A stretch of 36,317 bases of DNA from Alphaproteobacteria bacterium (GTDB lineage Bacteria > Pseudomonadota > Alphaproteobacteria > Bin95). The DNA lies in NCBI GenBank assembly GCA_022821735.1, contig JAJECZ010000172.1, positions 1-36,317 on the forward strand, written 5' to 3'. Positions 28,978 to 36,317 of this stretch are shown in pieces. A program made the position numbers and the translations under genes. Each line of letters starts with the position of its first letter. The first letter of the stretch is position 1. A model generated the notes under the pieces. The model did not search any database and was not told the DNA's origin. It was given only the letters and a program-made list of their open reading frames with translations.

Positions 28978-30690
28978 ATGGCTATGAATTTCGACACCAG
29001 CAACCGCACTTGGCGCCAGTTGATGGGGAACGGTCTGCTCTACCGGGTCCCGCCGTTCCAGCGCGACTACAGTTGGGGCGAAGAGGAGTGGGATGACCTC
29101 TGGCACGATGTTCGCGAGGTCATGCGCCCGGAAGGAGAGCCGGCGCACTATATGGGTTATCTCGTCCTGCAGTCGGAGGACGGCAAGCGGTTCGACATCA
29201 TTGACGGGCAACAACGCCTTACAACCCTGAGCATTCTCGTGCTGGCCGCCTTGCGACGATTGAACGTCCTGCTGGACAAGGGACGGGATACGGAAAACAC
29301 CCGCAAAAGGCTTGAGAGTCTGCGGCAAGGCTACATCGGATACCTCGATCCTGTGACGCTGGTGTCGGAGCCCAAGCTGAAACTGAATCGAAACAATGAC
29401 CATTATTTCCAGACATATCTGGTCCCTCTGAGGTCGCCCTTGCCGAGACGGGGATTCAGAAGGTCGGAACACGACATGCGCAAGGCGTTCGAGTGGTTCG
29501 ACCGCCGTTTTCGAGATTATCTGGAGGAAGAGGACGATCCCGGCTTAGCTGTCGTGCGACTGATCGACGGGATGAGCGACAAACTGCTTTTTACCGTCAT
29601 CACGGTCACCGACGAACTGAATGCCTACCGGGTGTTCGAAACGCTGAATGCACGGGGCGTGCGGCTCTCGGCGACCGATCTTTTGAAAAACTACCTGTTC
29701 TCGCTTCTGCATCGCCAAGGCGAGCATGAGCGCGAGATCGAGACGCTGGAAGAACGCTGGAACGAAATCGTGGGAAGGCTCGGGGAGGAGAGCTTTCCCG
29801 ATTTCCTGCGTGTCCACTGGATCAGCCGGAGAACGACCGTCCGGTTGTCGGACCTGTTCAAGACTGTCCGCGCCCAAGTCCAAGACAGGGGGGATGCGTT
29901 TTCGCTGTTGCAGGAACTCGAAGCCGATATCGAGGCTTATCTGGCGCTGACGCAGCCGGACGGCTCGGATTGGCCTGTCGAGTGGAAGCAGCACGCCCGG
30001 ACCCTTCGCATGTTCAGTGTCCGCCAGCCATTCCCGCTGCTGCTGGCTGCCCGGCGTTCGCTGGGCGATGCCGAATTCGAGAGGCTGCTGCGCAACGTCG
30101 TGATTATCTCCTTTCGCTACAATGTCATCGGCGGCCTTCATGGAAGCGAGCAGGAGCGGATTTACCACGCAGAGGCCCAAAGGATTTCGAGAGACGAACA
30201 CTCGTCGATCAAGGAAATCATGGGCAGCTTGAGGCCGGTCTATCCCGATGACGAGCGGTTCCGGCTGAGTTTCGGCGAGAAGTCCATCGGCGTTGCGCAG
30301 ACACGGAACAAGCGGGTCGTCCGCTATATTCTGTTCGAGTTGGAGCGGCAGGCCTCCGGCAATCGCCTTGACTTCGAGGACAGCCGGATAACCCTGGAGC
30401 ATATCTATCCGCTGAATCCCGAAGAGGGCTGGGACCGGTTCGGCGAAGGAGGCCTGGACGCACAGACATCGCGCCTCGGCAATATGGCGTTGCTGGAAGC
30501 CGGCCCGAACCGCGATGCCGGCAATTCCGGCTACGAAGCCAAGCGGGCACTGCTCGCAAACAGCGGTTTCCGGACGACCCAGGACATTGCGCGCAAATAC
30601 ACGGAGTGGACGCCGGAGACCATCGAGGCGCGCCAGGAGGCTATGGCAAGGATCGCAGCGGCCGCATGGCGTATCGACTTTCCCCGCTGA
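28978..30690 (+). CDS. DUF262 + DUF1524 (HNH) protein, GmrSD-like putative restriction/defence factor
   Basis: YRVPPFQRDYSWGEEEWDDLW; HYMGYLVLQ; FDIIDGQQRLTTLSIL; FETLNARGVRLSATDLLKNYLFS; C-terminal ITLEHIYPLNPEEGWD...SRLGNMALLEAGPNRDAGNSGYEAKRALL. Confidence 0.9.
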   Translation: MAMNFDTSNRTWRQLMGNGLLYRVPPFQRDYSWGEEEWDDLWHDVREVMRPEGEPAHYMGYLVLQSEDGKRFDIIDGQQRLTTLSILVLAALRRLNVLLDKGRDTENTRKRLESLRQGYIGYLDPVTLVSEPKLKLNRNNDHYFQTYLVPLRSPLPRRGFRRSEHDMRKAFEWFDRRFRDYLEEEDDPGLAVVRLIDGMSDKLLFTVITVTDELNAYRVFETLNARGVRLSATDLLKNYLFSLLHRQGEHEREIETLEERWNEIVGRLGEESFPDFLRVHWISRRTTVRLSDLFKTVRAQVQDRGDAFSLLQELEADIEAYLALTQPDGSDWPVEWKQHARTLRMFSVRQPFPLLLAARRSLGDAEFERLLRNVVIISFRYNVIGGLHGSEQERIYHAEAQRISRDEHSSIKEIMGSLRPVYPDDERFRLSFGEKSIGVAQTRNKRVVRYILFELERQASGNRLDFEDSRITLEHIYPLNPEEGWDRFGEGGLDAQTSRLGNMALLEAGPNRDAGNSGYEAKRALLANSGFRTTQDIARKYTEWTPETIEARQEAMARIAAAAWRIDFPR

Positions 30691-30738
30691 AACCCGTCGC
30701 GGCGAAGCGCTGTCCGATTCGAGCGGCCTCTTCGAACG

Positions 30739-31185
30739 ATGACCGGCGTGAACAGCGATAGCCCATCCGGAGCAAACCTGTCACCCGCCGCGCACCTGCA
30801 CCATGTGCATCTGTTCGCGGCGGATATCGACGCGACCGTCGCGTGGTGGCGGGAGAAGCTCGGGGGCGTGGTGGCCTTCGACGGCGAGTTCGGCGGGGCG
30901 CGCAATGTGTTCATGGAGGTGGGGCGCGGCCGCCTCCACCTCTACGACCAGCCGCCGCGCGGGGCGCCGGGCGGGGCCGTGCACCATGTCGGCATCCGGA
31001 CGGACGACCTCCCCGCACTCCATTCACGGCTGCTCGCGCTCGGTGTGCCGTTCCGCTCCGGCATCCGCGAGTTCGGGTCGTGGCGCTACATCATGTGCGA
31101 GGCGCCCGACGGCGTGCTGCTGGAACTCTTCCAGATCGACACGGACGACATGCCGCCCGCGCTGGCGCGTTATTTCGTCCCCTGA
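30739..31185 (+). CDS. VOC family protein
   Basis: LHHVHLFAADIDATVAWWREKLGGVVAFDGEFGGARNVFMEVG; VHHVGIRTDDLPALHSRL; IMCEAPDGVLLELFQ. Confidence 0.9.
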   Translation: MTGVNSDSPSGANLSPAAHLHHVHLFAADIDATVAWWREKLGGVVAFDGEFGGARNVFMEVGRGRLHLYDQPPRGAPGGAVHHVGIRTDDLPALHSRLLALGVPFRSGIREFGSWRYIMCEAPDGVLLELFQIDTDDMPPALARYFVP

Positions 31186-31208
31186 CGCTCTGGCGGCTTC
31201 CACTTCCC

Positions 31209-32375
31209 CTACCGCAGGGAGCTGCCGAACAGGTCGCGGGCGACGATGTGGCGCTGGACCTCGTTCGGGCCCTCGCCGATGCGGCGGATACGCATTTCGC
31301 GGTACCAGCGCTCGAAGGGCAGGTCCTTGGTGACGCCGTAGCCGCCGTGTATCTGCATCGCCCGGTCCACCACCCGGCCCGACGCCTCGGTCGCCACGAT
31401 CTTGGCGAGCGCGGAGTCGGTGCGGAAGGGCTCGCCGCGCCGCGCCTTGTCGGCAGCGGCAAGCGTGATCCAGAGCGCCTGGCGGATGTCGATCTCGTTT
31501 TCGACCACCATCCACTGGATGCCCTGGCGGTGCGCCAGCTTGTCGCCGAAGGTCTCCCTGATCCCGGCATATTCGACCGCGAGCTCCTGCGCCTTGACGG
31601 CGACGCCGATGCAGGTGGCCGCATAGGGGATGCGCTGGCGCGATACGCGGTCGTTGGCGATGGCGAACCCGCCGTTGACCTCGCCCAGCACGTTTGCGTG
31701 CGGCACTCGCATGTCCTCAAATTGCAACTCGGTGGCGTAACGCGCCGCGCGCAGCGTGTGGACGATGCGGCGCACATGGAAGCCGGGCGTGTCGGTCTCG
31801 ACGATGAAGCAGGTGACGCCCGCCCGCCCCTTCGTCGGGTCGGTGCGCGCGAAGACGAGGCCGAAATCCGCCCGGTCGGCCCCGGAGATGAACATCTTGG
31901 CGCCGTTGACGACCCAGTCGTCGCCGTCGCGCACCGCGCGGGTCTGGATGGCCCGGGCCGGGTCCGAGCCGCCCGAGGGCTCGGTCAGGCCAAAGAAGGT
32001 CTTCTTCTCGCCGCGCAGCATCGGAAACAGGAAGCGCTGCTTCTGGTCGTCATTGGCCTCGAACATCTGCGCGAGGCCGGCTCCGCCGAACACGTTGTAG
32101 CAGGGCGCGTAGAGGCCCGCGCGGTGCTGCGACATCTCGATGGCGAGCAGGGTGCGCGTCACGATATCCACGTCCGGGCCGCCGAATTCGGGCGGGATGT
32201 CGAGGCCGTAGAGCCCCATCTCCGCCACCCTTCCAGCCAGCCGTTCATGGTCCTCCGGCGGCAGGCTGTCGGCGTCGGGGTCGAGGCCGTCTTCCAGCGG
32301 CACGATCTCCTCGCGGACGAAGCGGCGCACCTGGTCCACGATCAGTTTCTGCTCGTCGGTAAGGGACAGGTCCAT
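31209..32375 (-). CDS. acyl-CoA dehydrogenase
   Basis: MDLSLTDEQKLIVDQVRRFVREEIVPLE; FFGLTEPSGGSDPARAIQTRAVRDGDDWVVNGAKMFISGADRADF; MQIHGGYGVTKDLPFERWYREMRIRRIGEGPNEVQRHIVAR. Confidence 0.95.
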   Translation of the reverse strand: MDLSLTDEQKLIVDQVRRFVREEIVPLEDGLDPDADSLPPEDHERLAGRVAEMGLYGLDIPPEFGGPDVDIVTRTLLAIEMSQHRAGLYAPCYNVFGGAGLAQMFEANDDQKQRFLFPMLRGEKKTFFGLTEPSGGSDPARAIQTRAVRDGDDWVVNGAKMFISGADRADFGLVFARTDPTKGRAGVTCFIVETDTPGFHVRRIVHTLRAARYATELQFEDMRVPHANVLGEVNGGFAIANDRVSRQRIPYAATCIGVAVKAQELAVEYAGIRETFGDKLAHRQGIQWMVVENEIDIRQALWITLAAADKARRGEPFRTDSALAKIVATEASGRVVDRAMQIHGGYGVTKDLPFERWYREMRIRRIGEGPNEVQRHIVARDLFGSSLR

Positions 32376-32421
32376 AAGTCTTGCGCTTTCCCGATTTCGA
32401 AAATGTCGTCGCAGCGGCCGG

Positions 32422-32757
32422 TCAGGCCGGGCTGAGGCGCCCCAGGCCCACGCCGTCCTCCGGCGGGTTCCAGTCCGGGAGGCATCCGTGGTCGGCCCGG
32501 TGGACCATCATCAGCTCCAGCCAGCGGGTACGCGGCTGGTGGTTGACCTCCAGGCGGAAGAACAGCCCCTCGCCGCGCTCCGCCAATTCCCGCCCGAGCT
32601 CGCCGCGCAGGCCGAACAGCGAGCGCGCATCGACCCGGACGATGGCCCGCACCGCCGCTCCGTTGTCGGAGAGCTGATAGACGCCGAGCTGGCCGCTGAG
32701 CGCGGCCACGGCCTCCGCGTCGAGCCGCCGCCAGGGCTTGTCGAGTCGCACGGCCAT
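32422..32757 (-). CDS. conserved hypothetical protein (111 aa)
   Basis: Intact ORF directly following the enoyl-CoA hydratase gene stop, MAVRLDKPWRRLDAEAVAALSGQLGVYQLSDNGAAVRAIVRVDARSLFGLRGELGRELAERGEGLFFRLEVNHQPRTRWLELMMVHRADHGCLPDWN. Confidence 0.75.
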   Translation of the reverse strand: MAVRLDKPWRRLDAEAVAALSGQLGVYQLSDNGAAVRAIVRVDARSLFGLRGELGRELAERGEGLFFRLEVNHQPRTRWLELMMVHRADHGCLPDWNPPEDGVGLGRLSPA

Positions 32758-33513
32758 CTATTCCCCCGTGAAATTCGCCGGGCGCTTCTCCAGCCGCGCC
32801 GCGATCCCCTCCCGGGCGTCGCGGGAAAGGCGGGCGGCCCGCAGCATCCCCGCCAGGTCTTCGTGGGGCGTCGCATCGCGAAAGGTCATCTGCCGCAGCA
32901 TGACGGCCTTCATCGCCTTCATCGCGAGCGGCGCATTGGCGGCGAGGCGCGCGGCGACGGCCGCAACCGCCGCTTCGAGTTCGTCGTCGGGCGCGACCTT
33001 GTGGATCATGCCGAGCGCGTGCATCCGCGCCGCGGACATCGGGTCGCCGAGCAGCAGCATCTCGCGCGCCGCCACGGGACCGCCGGTCTCCACGATCTTC
33101 TTGGCGAGGAACCAGGTCGGCACCAGCCCGATCTGCGCCAGCGACATGCCGAAGCGCGCGCTCTCCGCGGCCACGACGAGGTCGCAATGCAGGGCGAGTT
33201 CGTTGCCGCCCGCAATCGCATCGCCGTGTACGACTGCCACGACCGGCAGGGGATAGTGCTGCACGGCGTCCAGCACCGCCTCTATCGGGCTCTCGGTGTC
33301 GAGCGTCCCGGCCCGTTCGCGCAGGTCCATCCCGGCGCAGAACACGGGCCCCTCGGCGCGCAGCACGGTCAACCGCTCGGTCCTGTCCGGCTCGCCCCGG
33401 AAAGCGTCGAGCAGGGCGTCGAGCATCTCGCGGTTGAGCGCGTTGCGCTTCTCCGGGCGGTTCAGGCGCACGGTGCGCACCGGGCCCTCGCGTTCGATCG
33501 GGACAATCGTCAT
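32758..33513 (-). CDS. enoyl-CoA hydratase/isomerase family protein
   Basis: RTVRLNRPEKRNALNREMLDALLDAF; GPVFCAGMDLRERAG; VVAVVHGDAIAGGNELALHCDLVVAAESARFGM. Confidence 0.92.
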   Translation of the reverse strand: MTIVPIEREGPVRTVRLNRPEKRNALNREMLDALLDAFRGEPDRTERLTVLRAEGPVFCAGMDLRERAGTLDTESPIEAVLDAVQHYPLPVVAVVHGDAIAGGNELALHCDLVVAAESARFGMSLAQIGLVPTWFLAKKIVETGGPVAAREMLLLGDPMSAARMHALGMIHKVAPDDELEAAVAAVAARLAANAPLAMKAMKAVMLRQMTFRDATPHEDLAGMLRAARLSRDAREGIAARLEKRPANFTGE

Positions 33514-33611
33514 CGATTCCTCAAACTGTCATTTTTTCCCCGCGAAAGTCTTGCATGCGGGCGCGCGCTATCCAACCATGCCGGTCTTGGGGACAGATTC
33601 AGAGACACGGC

Positions 33612-34028
33612 ATGAAACCTTCGCTTGCGCCCGACCTGAAAAGCGTTCGCCGTTTCGATGTCACGGTGGACCAGACCATCGACTTCATGGGCGAGGACCT
33701 GCGCGTCTTCGCCACCACCTTCATGCTGGCGCGGATCGAGCAGACCTGCCGCGAGCTGGTGCTGTCCCATCTCGACGACGGCGAGGACTCCGTCGGCGCG
33801 CGGGTGGAGATCGACCATCTGGGGCCGACGCTTGCGGGCATGTGGATCGAGGTCAACGCCCGCGTCCTGTCCCTCGACGGGCAGCGCGTCGAAATGGCTG
33901 CCGACATCTGCGATGCGCTCGGCCAGGTAGGCCGCGCCCGCCACACGCGTTTCGTCATCGACAAGAACCGCCAGCGCGAGCGCATCTCCGCGCGGCGGGC
34001 CAAGGCCGAGGCCGCCGGCGCGCTGTAG
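33612..34028 (+). CDS. hotdog-fold thioesterase (FlK-like)
   Basis: VDQTIDFMGEDLRVFATTFMLARIEQTCRELVLSHLDDGEDSVGARVEIDHLGPTLAGMWIEVNARVLSLDGQRVEMAADICDALGQVGRARHTRFVI. Confidence 0.8.
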   Translation: MKPSLAPDLKSVRRFDVTVDQTIDFMGEDLRVFATTFMLARIEQTCRELVLSHLDDGEDSVGARVEIDHLGPTLAGMWIEVNARVLSLDGQRVEMAADICDALGQVGRARHTRFVIDKNRQRERISARRAKAEAAGAL

Positions 34029-34047
34029 CACCCGACCGCCGCCGCCG

Positions 34048-34356
34048 TCAGCGGTCCAGCACCGATTCGAACCCTTCGAAGTGCGGATGGCCGAGATAGA
34101 GGTCGCGCCGTTCGCCGGCGCCCGCATGTGCCTTCCGGAAGGCCTCGGAGCGGGTCCACGCGATGAAGGCTTCGCGGTCGCGCCACGTCGAGTGGGAGGC
34201 GTACAGCGTATGGTCTTCCTCCTCCGGCCCCTTGAGAAGCCGGAATTCCAGGAACCCCGGCACGCCGTCGAGATGGGAGTTGCGTTCGGCCCATAGCCCT
34301 TCGAAGTCCGCTTCGCGTCCGCGCACGATGCGGAACCGGTTCATCGCGATAAACAT
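34048..34356 (-). CDS. antibiotic biosynthesis monooxygenase / IsdG-like protein
   Basis: [79 protein letters not shown]. Confidence 0.87.
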   Translation of the reverse strand: MFIAMNRFRIVRGREADFEGLWAERNSHLDGVPGFLEFRLLKGPEEEDHTLYASHSTWRDREAFIAWTRSEAFRKAHAGAGERRDLYLGHPHFEGFESVLDR

Positions 34357-34577
34357 CGCCCGCTCGCCCCTCCTCTTCGCCATTGGCTGCGAGGCAAGAA
34401 TACCGGCGCGCCCCGGCAGGGAAAGAGGATAGTGCGTACGGCGGCCGCCGGGAGCAGGCTTGCGCAGGAGGCGGGTTGGGCATACCGTTTTTCCCGCCCG
34501 CAACCTTTGCAGGCATGAAGACGAACGGCAGCAATCTCGACAGGCCGGCATCTTCGATGCGGCCGCCGGTGGACCCC

Positions 34578-34997
34578 ATGACCGACATCCTCGACAGAGC
34601 GCCTCCCCGAACCGAACTCAGCGACGCCGAGTGGCGCCGCCGCCTCACGCCCGAGCAATACAAGGTGACGCGCCGGCACGGCACCGAGCGACCCTTTGCG
34701 AACGAGTACCACGCCACCAAGACGCCCGGCACCTATCGCTGCATATGCTGCGGTATCCCGCTGTTCGAAAGCGATACCAAGTTCGACAGCGGCACCGGCT
34801 GGCCCTCCTTCACCCGGCCGGTCTCCGAGGCGGCGGTGGCCGAGAAGGTGGACCGGAGCTGGTTCATGACCCGCACCGAGGTGCTTTGCGCGGGGTGCGA
34901 CGCGCATCTGGGCCATGTCTTCCCGGACGGGCCGCCGCCGACGGGGCTGCGCTACTGCATGAACTCGGCCTCGCTCCGCCTGGAGCCGAAAGGCTGA
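34578..34997 (+). CDS. msrB: peptide-methionine (R)-S-oxide reductase MsrB
   Basis: [64 protein letters not shown]. Possible longer start at ATG 34515. Confidence 0.95.
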   Translation: MTDILDRAPPRTELSDAEWRRRLTPEQYKVTRRHGTERPFANEYHATKTPGTYRCICCGIPLFESDTKFDSGTGWPSFTRPVSEAAVAEKVDRSWFMTRTEVLCAGCDAHLGHVFPDGPPPTGLRYCMNSASLRLEPKG

Positions 34998-35027
34998 CCT
35001 CGCCCCAACCCAAGGAAAGACGCCCCC

Positions 35028-35348
35028 ATGCTCTACGAACTGCGCACCTACAATGCCGCGCCCGGCAAGATCGACGCGCTCAACGCCCGCTTCCGCAACC
35101 ACACCTGCGCCCTCTTCGCCCGGCACGGCATCGGGGTCGCCGGCTTCTGGATCAACCGGGCGGACCCGAACCAGCTCATCTACATCTGCACCTTCGAGGA
35201 CGCCGCGCAGATGGAGAGCGCCTGGGCGTCCTTCCGCGACGATCCCGAGTGGCAGAAGGCGCGGGCCGAGAGCGAGCGCGACGGCTCCCTCGTTGCCTCC
35301 ATCGAAAGCGTGGTCATGGACCCGACCGACTACTCCACGATGAAGTAG
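35028..35348 (+). CDS. NIPSNAP family protein
   Basis: MLYELRTYNAAPGKIDALNARFRNHTCALFARHGIGVAGFWINRADPNQLIYICTFEDAAQMESAWASFRDDPEWQKA. Confidence 0.9.
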   Translation: MLYELRTYNAAPGKIDALNARFRNHTCALFARHGIGVAGFWINRADPNQLIYICTFEDAAQMESAWASFRDDPEWQKARAESERDGSLVASIESVVMDPTDYSTMK

Positions 35349-35375
35349 AGGGAGGGGCCGGGAGGCGAACGGGCC

Positions 35376-36317
35376 ATGGGGGGCGCGGCCAAGGACGCCG
35401 CCGGGCATCTGGCGAGCCTTGACGACGGCCGGGCCGTCTGGCTGGACGGCGCCCGCATCGAGAACCCGTCCAGGCATCCCGCCTTCCGCAATGCGGTGCG
35501 CTCCGCCGCCGGGCTTTACGGCTACCAGGCCGACCCCGCCAATCTGGAGGCTATGACCTTCGCCTCGCCGACGGCCAGGCGGCAGGTCAACCGCGCCTGG
35601 CAGATGCCGACGTCGCTGGACGAGCTCGTCCAGCGCCGCCGCGCGCTCACCGCCTGGGCGGAATGCCATGCGGGCTTCATGGGCCGCGCGCCCGACCACC
35701 TGGCGTCCGCGGTCACCGGGCAGATCATGGGGCTGGAAGTGTTCCAGGCGCACGACCCGGAGCGCGCGCGCGCCTTCCACGACTATTTCGTCCATGCGCG
35801 CGACAGCGACCTCTACCTCACCTATGTGATCGTCAACCCGCAGCTCGACCGCTCGAAGAGCACGGGCGAGCAGGGAAGCGACAGCCCGATGCTCCGCATC
35901 GTGGACGAGGATGGGGAAGGGGTGACGGTACGCGGCGGCAAGATGCTCGGCACCGCCGCCATCCTGGCCAACGAGATGTTCGTCGCCCATCTCCAGCCGC
36001 TGAAGCCGGACGAGGAGGACTACGCCGTCAGCTTCGCGGTCCCGATGGCGGCGAAGGGCCTCCGGCTGCTCGCGCGCAAATCCTACGAAGGCCGCGCGCT
36101 CTCCACCTTCGACGACCCGCTCGCCTCGCGCTTCGACGAGAATGACGGGCTGGTCTGGTTCGACGACGTGAAGGTCCCGTGGGAGCGGGTCTTCGTCCAT
36201 CGCAGCCCCGCCATGTGCGCGCGCCAGTTCCACGCCACGCCCGGCCATATCTACCAGAACTACCAGGCGCAGATCCGCCTCGCGGTGAAGTTCCGGTTCC
36301 TCGTCGGGCTGGCGCGC
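35376..36317 (+). CDS. 4-hydroxyphenylacetate 3-monooxygenase (HpaB)-like flavin hydroxylase, 3' truncated by window edge
   Basis: Read from sequence: NPSRHPAFRNAVRSAAGLYGYQADP...RRRALTAWAECHAGFMGRAPDHLASAVTGQIMG...YLTYVIVNPQLDRSK...GGKMLGTAAILANEMFVAHLQP...DDVKVPWERVFVH. No stop before window end, hence absent from the ORF track. Confidence 0.88.
   Translation, partial: MGGAAKDAAGHLASLDDGRAVWLDGARIENPSRHPAFRNAVRSAAGLYGYQADPANLEAMTFASPTARRQVNRAWQMPTSLDELVQRRRALTAWAECHAGFMGRAPDHLASAVTGQIMGLEVFQAHDPERARAFHDYFVHARDSDLYLTYVIVNPQLDRSKSTGEQGSDSPMLRIVDEDGEGVTVRGGKMLGTAAILANEMFVAHLQPLKPDEEDYAVSFAVPMAAKGLRLLARKSYEGRALSTFDDPLASRFDENDGLVWFDDVKVPWERVFVHRSPAMCARQFHATPGHIYQNYQAQIRLAVKFRFLVGLAR

Noticed and set aside
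34060-34082. GATTCGAACCC-like stretch resembling a tRNA T-arm
   Set aside because: Lies inside the antibiotic biosynthesis monooxygenase CDS; no surrounding cloverleaf or acceptor stem could be formed by eye.
34341-36248. 635-aa minus-strand ORF
   Set aside because: Antisense to msrB, NIPSNAP and the HpaB-like gene; no motifs.

Overview
High-GC, alphaproteobacterium-like chromosomal window with dense, mostly intact genes. Main blocks: (i) a truncated outer-membrane-like ORF at the left edge. (ii) An aerobic benzoyl-CoA (box) locus: alpha/beta hydrolase, benzoate-CoA ligase and flavodoxin on the minus strand, divergent from a BoxR/BzdR-type regulator, boxC, boxB and a short FprA-like NAD(P)H-flavoprotein. 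No BoxA-like reductase is visible. (iii) A two-gene minus-strand unit made of a thioredoxin-domain fusion protein and a small protein whose ORF is broken in the supplied track by an in-frame TGA at 8482-8484. Read through, the TGA gives a U-G-S-C(-T-S-C-C) motif and 78 further codons, and it is followed by a good bacterial SECIS-like hairpin. This is very probably a selenoprotein, and it is the most notable item in the window. (iv) The classical alphaproteobacterial block pckA / chvI-chvG-hprK-rapZ-EIIA(Man)-HPr / ahcY, carrying a VapBC/FitAB-like toxin-antitoxin pair between HPr and ahcY, with a perfect 17-nt palindrome upstream of the antitoxin. (v) Two glycosyltransferases. (vi) A TRAP transporter, alcohol dehydrogenase and LLM monooxygenase catabolic block with strong hairpins. 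(vii) An MT-A70 methyltransferase, a VOC protein and a DUF262-DUF1524 (GmrSD-like) putative defence gene, followed by a second VOC protein. (viii) Acyl-CoA catabolism genes, MsrB, NIPSNAP and an HpaB-like hydroxylase truncated by the right edge. All family calls are by eye from motifs; no database search was possible.
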